From: Haliscomenobacter sp041740695
GTDB lineage: Bacteria > Bacteroidota > Bacteroidia > Chitinophagales > Saprospiraceae
Direction: 5' to 3'
DNA length: 64,000 nt
Assembly: GCF_041740695.1 (NCBI RefSeq)
Contig: NZ_JBGSLK010000116.1
Span: 45,998 to 109,997, forward strand
This document shows, piece after piece, positions 16,771 to 22,147 of the stretch. The notes beneath the pieces were generated by a model, which worked only from the letters and a program-made list of their open reading frames with translations, made no database searches and was not told where the DNA came from. The translations under genes and the position numbers were made by a program. Position 1 is the stretch's first letter, and each line of letters begins with the position of its first letter.

Positions 16771-19482
16771 ATGACCAACACCCCTCCATACCCATCCACT
16801 CCTTCCGGGCGCCCCTACCGCTACCCCGGCGTACAACCCTTTACAACAGCCCAAAGCGAAGTTTTCTTTGGCCGCGACCTCGATATCGCCGACCTCTACC
16901 GCCTCATCCGCCGCGAAGCCCTGGTAGTCCTCTACGGCAAAAGTGGCCTCGGCAAAAGCTCCCTGCTCAACGCCGGGATCGTGCCCCATAGCCTGCAATC
17001 CGCCGAATACGAACCCGTCGTCATCAAATTCGGCGCCTGGACGGAGGGCAAAACCGACACCCCGCTCGACCTCACCAAAGCCTACCTCAACGCCGGCCAG
17101 GCCCCCTCGCCTACCCTGCAACCCCTGCTGCCCGAGGAAGACTCTCTCTGGCGCTGCGCCAAAAACCGCCAACTGAACGGCGCAGGCCGCCCCCTGCTGC
17201 TCTTCGACCAGTTTGAAGAACTTTTCACCTATCCCGAAACGGCCATTCAGGCTTTTCGGCAGGAACTGGCTGAACTACTGCACACCGAACTCCCCCTGCG
17301 CTACCGCCGCCTGCTGGACGCTGGAGCTGCTCCAGAGCTGAGTGAAGCAGAAGAAGACGCTCTGGAAACCCCACTCGAAGCGCGCATCGTGTTCGCCATC
17401 CGCTCCGACCGCATGCACCTGCTGCACCAACTGGCCGATACCCTGCCCAATATCCTGCGCCACCTGTACGAGCTCCGCGCCCTGCGCCCCGAGGATGCCC
17501 GCGCCGCCATTGTGGAGCCTGCCCAAAAAGCCGGGGAATTTTGTACCCCCAGCTTTACCTGGGCTGCCCCGGCGCTGAGCAACCTGCTGGGCTACCTGCA
17601 AGACCCCGACGACGACAACCGCGTGGAGGCCATCCTGCTGCAATTGCTCTGCCAGTATTTTGAAGAAAAACTGGTGGAAAAACAGGGCCTCACCCAGATC
17701 GAAGCCCGGCACCTGGGCGAGTTCGAGCAAATCATCGAAAACTACTACCACGATAAACTGGGCTCACTGCCCAATGCACACAGCCGCTCCGCCGCCCGCA
17801 AACTGATCGAAGAAGGGCTGGTGCTGGAGGGCGAAAACATCCGCCTCTCCCTACACGAAGCCCAGATCACCCACCAGTACGGTGTGGACAGCGAACTGCT
17901 GGAGCGTCTGGTGAACAGCCGCCTGCTGCGCGCCGAACCCTTCCTGCGCGGCGGCTATACCTACGAGCTGGCGCACGACCGGCTGGTGGCACCCGTGCTA
18001 AGGGCGAAGCAGGAGCGCCTGGCGCAGGAGGCCATCCAGGCAGCGGAACAGGCACAGCTGGCGAAGGAACAGGAACTGGCCGAAGAGCGGGGTAAAAGGC
18101 AAAGGGCAACATGGCTGGCGGTGGCGGGTTTTGTGCTGACGGGGGTGGCGCTGGTGGCGGCGCTGTGGGCCTGGCGACAGACTGGACTAGCCGAACAATC
18201 GCGCAGCCAGGCGGAGCAGGCTAAAACGGAGGCGCTGGATAGTGCAGCGGTGGCGCAGCAACAGCGCAGCCTGGCACAATTGGAAAAAACCAAAGCGGAT
18301 ACCAGTGCCGCCATTGCCCTACGCAAAGAGCGACAAGCCCTCGAAGCAGAACAAAAAGCGGCTACGGCTTTGCAACAAGCCAATGGAAATGCCAAAGTAG
18401 CCGTAGACGCCTTGCTTCAGGTAGCCAAAGACGCCGTTTACCACGTGAAGTACGATGAAGCCTTACCTTCTATTTTGGCTGCGGCAAAGTTGGAACAAAA
18501 CAAGGACAAAGTTGCCCAAGCACTGCAAGAGATTGCATTTGTAAAGGTCGAATCAGGCCAAAACCTCGCGGAGGCGGTTGACCTGATCGAGCAGATTCGC
18601 CGTCTGAAAGGCCAAGCTGGAAAAGGGCCGCAAAGTAAATCCGCCCCAGCCCTGCGCCAAGCCCTCCAAAGCGTAGACAATGCCCACTACACGGCCTTGA
18701 TGCAGCGCTATTATCCAGTGATGCTTGTGGTAAAAGGAGGTGGTTTTCAAATGGGTTGTGATACGATGCTCGATCAGAGATGCCGTGACGGAGAGGATCT
18801 CCACCATGTTCAAGTCAGCAGTTTTGCCCTGGCGCGCTCGGAAACCACCTTTTGGCAGTGGAGCTTGTATTGTGCCGCCAATGGGCTCAAACTGAGTGAT
18901 TATTCTCCTAACTGGGGCATTGATGGAGACAATCCAGTGGTTATTGTCGATTGGTTTGACGCTTGTTTGTATGCCAATTGGCTGAGCCCTCGATTTGGAT
19001 TAGAGCCAGTCTACGCTGTTGATTCTACAACTCAAAAAGACCGCGGTGGTTGGTTGGTCACTTTACTGGAAAACAAAAATGGCTTTCGCCTACCCACCGA
19101 AGCCGAATGGGAATACGCCGCCAAAGCTGGGCAGTCGACCATTTACAGTGGGGGCAATGAGCTAGACGAATTGGGCTGGTACGATGACAATTCGCTCATC
19201 AATGGCGTGCTGCGCACCCATCCCGTGGAACAAAAAAAGAAAAATCCCTGGGGCTTTTATGACCTGAGTGGCAACGTCTGGGAATGGTGTTGGGATTGGT
19301 ATGACAGTTATGACCTTGAGCAAAAACTGAACCCCCAGGGAGCCAAAGAAGGCTCCGGCCGTGTTCTCCGTGGCGGATCGTGGTACGACGACGCGGTCGG
19401 CGCGCGGGTTGCGTATCGCAACGACGTCGATCCCGATAACCGCAACGATAATATAGGTTTCCGTCTTGCCAGGCAGCAGTAG
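16771..19482 (+). CDS. nSTAND NTPase - TM - coiled coil - FGE-sulfatase fusion; DGR target protein
   Basis: 903 residues. The N-terminus (PYPGVQPF-like PYRYPGVQPFTTAQSEVFFG) opens an nSTAND1-type P-loop NTPase. Walker A is GKSGLGKSS (56-64) and Walker B-like PLLLFDQFEELF lies at ~144-155. A winged-helix-like region follows to ~430. A membrane segment (~450-470, WLAVAGFVLTGVALVAALWA) leads into an Ala/Gln-rich coiled coil (~470-600). The C-terminus (~645-903) is an FGE-sulfatase domain of C-type lectin fold: GGGFQMGCDT, FRLPTEAEWEYAAKAG, LSGNVWEWCWDWY, RGGSW, GFRLA. The last 40 codons are the DGR variable repeat. The gene likely encodes a membrane-anchored sensor whose lectin-fold tip is diversified. 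The first ~1.5 kb is visibly GC-richer than the FGE part. Confidence 0.88.
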   Translation: MTNTPPYPSTPSGRPYRYPGVQPFTTAQSEVFFGRDLDIADLYRLIRREALVVLYGKSGLGKSSLLNAGIVPHSLQSAEYEPVVIKFGAWTEGKTDTPLDLTKAYLNAGQAPSPTLQPLLPEEDSLWRCAKNRQLNGAGRPLLLFDQFEELFTYPETAIQAFRQELAELLHTELPLRYRRLLDAGAAPELSEAEEDALETPLEARIVFAIRSDRMHLLHQLADTLPNILRHLYELRALRPEDARAAIVEPAQKAGEFCTPSFTWAAPALSNLLGYLQDPDDDNRVEAILLQLLCQYFEEKLVEKQGLTQIEARHLGEFEQIIENYYHDKLGSLPNAHSRSAARKLIEEGLVLEGENIRLSLHEAQITHQYGVDSELLERLVNSRLLRAEPFLRGGYTYELAHDRLVAPVLRAKQERLAQEAIQAAEQAQLAKEQELAEERGKRQRATWLAVAGFVLTGVALVAALWAWRQTGLAEQSRSQAEQAKTEALDSAAVAQQQRSLAQLEKTKADTSAAIALRKERQALEAEQKAATALQQANGNAKVAVDALLQVAKDAVYHVKYDEALPSILAAAKLEQNKDKVAQALQEIAFVKVESGQNLAEAVDLIEQIRRLKGQAGKGPQSKSAPALRQALQSVDNAHYTALMQRYYPVMLVVKGGGFQMGCDTMLDQRCRDGEDLHHVQVSSFALARSETTFWQWSLYCAANGLKLSDYSPNWGIDGDNPVVIVDWFDACLYANWLSPRFGLEPVYAVDSTTQKDRGGWLVTLLENKNGFRLPTEAEWEYAAKAGQSTIYSGGNELDELGWYDDNSLINGVLRTHPVEQKKKNPWGFYDLSGNVWEWCWDWYDSYDLEQKLNPQGAKEGSGRVLRGGSWYDDAVGARVAYRNDVDPDNRNDNIGFRLARQQ
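19349..19471 (+). repeat. DGR variable repeat (VR), 123 bp
   Basis: It aligns without gaps to the template repeat 21402-21524. I count 16 differences, all at template adenines (11 A to G, 4 A to T, 1 A to C), spread over 12 codons. No C, G or T of the template is changed. Mostly AAC/AAT (Asn) codons became Gly, Leu, Tyr, Asp or Val; one Ile became Val. The VR encodes residues ~860-900 of the FGE domain, between GSW and GFRLA, which form the ligand-facing loop in C-type lectin DGR targets. Adenine-specific change is diagnostic of DGR mutagenic retrohoming. Confidence 0.95.
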
Positions 19483-19521
19483 CCTTTTGTCCTTTTTACC
19501 TTTTTACAAGGTGGTTTTTTT

Positions 19522-19556
19522 CTAAAAGAGCTAGCGCAGTGCGCTAGCTCTTTTAG
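19522..19556. promoter_or_regulatory. Perfect hairpin downstream of the VR (possible DGR cruciform / terminator)
   Basis: CTAAAAGAGCTAGCGCA is followed after one base by its exact complement, giving a 17-bp perfect stem. It starts 50 bp after the VR. Hairpins or cruciforms just downstream of the VR increase target recognition in some DGRs, and this position fits. It lacks a downstream T-run, so a plain terminator is less obvious. Confidence 0.55.
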
Positions 19557-19558
19557 TT

Positions 19559-19589
19559 TATATATCCTGGTTTGAAACCAGGATATATA
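19559..19589. repeat. Second perfect hairpin immediately after the first
   Basis: TATATATCCTGGTTT is followed after one base by its exact complement AAACCAGGATATATA. It begins 2 bp after the first hairpin. The motif resembles the common intergenic CCTGGTTTGAAACCAGG palindromes. Function unknown; it may be an additional DGR target structure or an unrelated small repeat. Confidence 0.7.
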
Positions 19590-19665
19590 CTGGTGCAAAA
19601 ATTGCCTATATATGTTACAATAATCCATTTTCAAACTTCGTTGTACACCTATAGCATTTGCATAT

Positions 19666-20133
19666 ATGGATTTTAGAATTTTCACCTTGCCATTTGACCC
19701 AATTTCAGAGGGATTTTCCGATGAAATTGTCACGCAATTTTGCCTCAATAAAAAGGTGTACAGTGTGCAGTCGCAGTTTTTCGTACACGAGGGACGGCCA
19801 TTTTGGTCAGTAGCGGTGCAGTACGAAACCCTGGTGAAGGGGGAGGAAAAAGTGCGGGATTTGGATGATGCGCAGCAGCTCTTGTACAATCGCCTGCGCG
19901 AGTGGCGCAAAAAGCAGGGCGAAAAAGAGGGGATGCCCGTGTTCATCATTGCCACCAATCAGCATCTGGTCAGTATGGTGCGCTTGAAGGTGCAATCCTT
20001 GGAAGGTTTTAAACAAATCAAGGGTTTTGGGCAAAAGCGGGTGCAGAATTATGGCAAAGCCATCATCGGGATGGTGAAGGCGTTTTATGAGGAGCAGGTG
20101 GAAAAAAAGCCGGATAGACTTGAGGCGAGTTGA
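19666..20133 (+). CDS. DGR-associated HRDC domain protein
   Basis: 155 residues. The N-terminal part (~1-65) resembles a conserved DGR-linked module (MDFRIFTLPFDPISEGFSDE, FFVHEGRPFWSVAVQYE). Residues ~70-150 form an HRDC helical bundle (LYNRLREWRKKQGEKEGMPV, VFIIATNQHLVSMVRLK, then GFKQIKGFGQKRVQNYG), known as a nucleic-acid-binding domain of RecQ and RNase D. HRDC proteins are recognised DGR accessory genes. It sits between the VR-bearing target and avd, all on the same strand. A role in cDNA handling is inferred. Its 3' end overlaps the outer arm of palindrome C, and the coding frame is intact. Confidence 0.82.
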   Translation: MDFRIFTLPFDPISEGFSDEIVTQFCLNKKVYSVQSQFFVHEGRPFWSVAVQYETLVKGEEKVRDLDDAQQLLYNRLREWRKKQGEKEGMPVFIIATNQHLVSMVRLKVQSLEGFKQIKGFGQKRVQNYGKAIIGMVKAFYEEQVEKKPDRLEAS

Positions 20134-20373
20134 TTATCAAGAAATTGGGTGATCTTAGGCATAACGACCAGCGGCAGAGCCGCCAAAACGTCTGTAGCCC
20201 AAGAAATGACGATAGATTTTAAGGTACGTAGTACCGCAACTGTTGCCTTTTGTTCCGGTGCTCTGCACCTTGACAGCCTTGCTTGGTCTAAATGCTACAG
20301 ACGTTTTGGCGGCTCTGCCGCTGGTCGTTACCTCTAAGTTTATAGCTCATTGATAATCAAATCACATCAAGTC
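20118..20373. repeat. Large inverted repeat between HRDC and avd (family C)
   Basis: Inner 37-bp perfect arms begin TAACGACCAGCGGCAGAGCC (20162-20198) and are mirrored at 20294-20330, separated by 95 bp. Outer imperfect arms, GACTTGAGGCGAGTTGATTA at 20118 and its counterpart at 20350-20373, contain TTGATTATCAA. The same outer TTGATTATCAA-type motif edges palindrome B3 at 53455-53667. The element fills the 270-bp gap between the HRDC and avd genes. The 95-bp loop has no open frame or recognised motif. Confidence 0.85.
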
Positions 20374-20403
20374 TAATAAACAACCTTTACAACAATAAGT
20401 GGT

Positions 20404-20751
20404 ATGCCTACACCCAATTATTATCCATTGTACGAGCACTGGTACAAAACGATGAACTGGTTGCTGGATCGTTGTGATCGAATGCCCAAACACCTCCGCT
20501 TCACCATCAGTGGCCGAATGGTCACCATGGCCACCGATATAGCGGAACTCTTGCTGGAAGCCATCTACGCCAAGGAAAAATCACCCAAATTGTTATCGAT
20601 CAACCTGCAATTGGAAAAGCTGCGTTTGTATTGTCGGCTCTGCAAAGACCGCCATTATTTCACCCTCCCCCAATACGAGTACATTTCGCGCGAGATCAAT
20701 GAAGCCGGGAAAATGTGTGGTGGTTGGATCAAAAATCAGCAAGCAGCATGA
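20404..20751 (+). CDS. avd: DGR accessory variability determinant (Avd-like four-helix protein)
   Basis: 115 residues, all helical and rich in basic residues: NYYPLYEHWYKTMNWLLDR, MPKHLRFTISGRMVTMATDI, LQLEKLRLYCRLCKDRHYF, YEYISREINEAGKMCGGWI. This is the Avd/bAvd family pattern (length ~115-130). Avd forms a positively charged pentameric barrel that binds the template RNA and reverse transcriptase. Its stop codon overlaps the RT start (ATGA at 20748-20751), implying translational coupling. The frame is intact although the RT is broken, so the protein may still be made. Recognition is by fold pattern and context. Confidence 0.88.
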   Translation: MPTPNYYPLYEHWYKTMNWLLDRCDRMPKHLRFTISGRMVTMATDIAELLLEAIYAKEKSPKLLSINLQLEKLRLYCRLCKDRHYFTLPQYEYISREINEAGKMCGGWIKNQQAA

Positions 20752-21381
20752 AAAGGATCGGGAATTTATTCGAGCAGTTTGTCGCTTTCCCCAATCTGCT
20801 CCAGGCTTATTACAAAGCCAGAAAGGGTAGTCGCCGCAATCAGGAGAACAGCTTTTTCTTTGTCAATCTGGAAGCGGAATTGTTGCAGCTACAGGAAGAA
20901 TTGCAAAGTTTGACCTATGCGCCCCAGCCTTACCGATACATCCAGATTTACGATCCTAAATTACCTCAACGAACTGGATTCCTTCGTAAAAAAGGAACTA
21001 AAGGTCAAGCACTACATTCGCTACATGGATGATTTTGTGCTTTTTGCCCCCAATAAACAGGTGCTAAAAACACAATTGCACGCAATCCAGCAATTCCTGG
21101 CCAGTGATTTGGAATTGCGGCTCAAACCCTCGGCTACTTTTGTCAATCAAGCGAGCAATGGGCTCACTTTTTTAGGCAAAAGAATTTACTCTCAAATGAT
21201 CCGATTGGCCAGGCCAAACCTCGTACGGATGCTCCGCAGAATGACCATGCGTGAGTTGGAATGGAAGCAGGGTGAAATCAATGAGGAGAGCTATCTCGCC
21301 TCTTTAAACAGCTATTGGGCTTGCCTTTCGTTTGGAGACACTTTTGGTTTGCGTTCGAAATTGGCATCAACTACACACTAA
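20748..21381 (+). pseudogene. DGR reverse transcriptase with internal deletion and frameshift
   Basis: From ATG 20748 the frame encodes a DGR RT N-terminus (MKRIGNLFEQFVAFPNLLQA, QSLTYAPQPYRYIQIYDPK). After AAA at 20958-20960 it shifts into 22 non-homologous residues and stops at 21032. In the +1 frame from 20962, RT sequence resumes (YLNELDSFVKKEL, HYIRYMDDFVLFAPNK, GLTFLGKRIYS) to the TAA at 21381. Missing in between is the fingers/palm core with the first catalytic Asp and the (I/V/L)GxxxSQ motif, roughly 130-140 residues by comparison with intact DGR RTs. The YMDD box remains. The enzyme should be inactive unless supplied in trans or the deletion is an assembly error. Confidence 0.87.
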
Positions 21382-21401
21382 AATAGAGGTTAAGCAGGCA
21401 T

Positions 21402-21524
21402 AAGGCTCCAACCGTGTTAACCGTGGCGGATCGTGGAACAACAACGCGATCAACGCGCGGGTTGCGAATCGCAACAACAACAATCCCGATAACCGCAACA
21501 ATAATATAGGTTTCCGTCTTGCCA
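21402..21524 (+). repeat. DGR template repeat (TR), 123 bp
   Basis: It begins 20 bp after the RT stop. It is Asn-codon-rich (AAC/AAT), as expected of a template whose adenines are mutable, and aligns to the VR 19349-19471 over 123 bp without gaps. Every mismatch is a TR adenine. The sequence after the repeat differs (GCCAATACAG in TR, GCCAGGCAGC in VR), giving an IMH/IMH*-like boundary. It is normally transcribed as part of a structured RNA with its downstream spacer, here about 21525-21700. Confidence 0.95.
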
Positions 21525-21691
21525 ATACAGCCGACAAATTCCCGGAATACCAGTCTTATCTATGGATGGATGCTGGTAGCGAGGCTTCTGCTGTCCAGTC
21601 TGCTTATCCTGCATCTGTATGGGAATTTCAGTACAGATCAAATAGCCATTTCTGCTTCCGCCTAGTAGATGAATTCGAACTGCGGAAGTAG
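21404..21691 (+). other. Open frame running through the TR and its downstream spacer
   Basis: The VR-equivalent reading frame stays open across the TR and for ~55 more codons to the TAG at 21689-21691, ending SHFCFRLVDEFELRK. A TAA immediately precedes the TR and there is no good start codon. The tail could be the remnant of a former lectin-fold target gene from which the template arose, or chance coding in the DGR RNA spacer. No product is claimed. The rest of the 766-bp gap 21382-22147 holds the TACAAGTCT hairpins and palindrome D2. Confidence 0.4.
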
Positions 21692-21723
21692 CGTTTTTCT
21701 GCTAGTACAAGTACCTTCGTGCT

Positions 21724-21747
21724 GGTACAAGTCTCCAGACTTGTACC
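21724..21747. repeat. Small palindrome GGTACAAGTCTCCAGACTTG...
   Basis: A 24-bp near-perfect inverted repeat. A second copy in inverted central sequence is at 21868-21892, and a partial GTACAAGTACC lies at 21714. These are compact intergenic palindromes of the kind dispersed in many genomes. Confidence 0.75.
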
Positions 21748-21867
21748 AATATCCACACGCCTCTGACGTGCCTCAACGCACAGCAATCAAGCCATTGCTT
21801 CAAATAATAAATTCCAGGAAAAGTTGAGAAATATTGCATACTCCTGCGTCTGGAGACGCGCAGATAC

Positions 21868-21892
21868 GGGTACAAGTCTGGAGACTTGTACC
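21868..21892. repeat. Small palindrome GGTACAAGTCTGGAGACTTG...
   Basis: Second copy of the TACAAGTCT palindrome, preceded by another small hairpin (TGCGTCTGGAGACGCGCA at ~21845). No coding sequence is apparent between the two copies. Confidence 0.7.
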
Positions 21893-22023
21893 AGCGTGGC
21901 CGTCAACGTCTAACTTTGTGCCCTTTGTGCTGACTTGGTGTCCTTTGTGAAAAAAAATGCCGCTTTGGAAAATTTGGGGTGCGACTTGCCTTCGCGTTGG
22001 TACGAATCTAAAAACTTAACCCG

Positions 22024-22145
22024 ACTTAGGTGCCCCTCAGGTGTCTTAGGTTTCTTAGGTGGTGAAAAAATACCCTACCTGCGCAGCAGGCCTTTTCTTC
22101 TCACCACCTTAGAAACCTAAGACACTTAAGGGACACCTCAGGGTT
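22024..22145. repeat. Long palindrome, family D copy 2
   Basis: The arms contain CTCAGGTGTCTTAGGTTTCT and, opposite, GAAACCTAAGACACTTAAGG with TCACCACC. The central region CCTACCTGCGCAGCAGG is a small hairpin. It ends next to the stop codon of the AAA+ gene at 22148 and may terminate transcription. Confidence 0.8.
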
Positions 22146-22147
22146 TT

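Noticed and set aside
21724..21892. TACAAGTCT repeats as a possible mini-CRISPR or second TR
   Set aside because: Only two palindromic copies with unlike spacing and no adenine-biased relation to any coding end.
21935..22120. 61-codon frame before palindrome D2
   Set aside because: It runs into a palindromic repeat, has no RBS or family resemblance, and lies in a repeat-filled gap.
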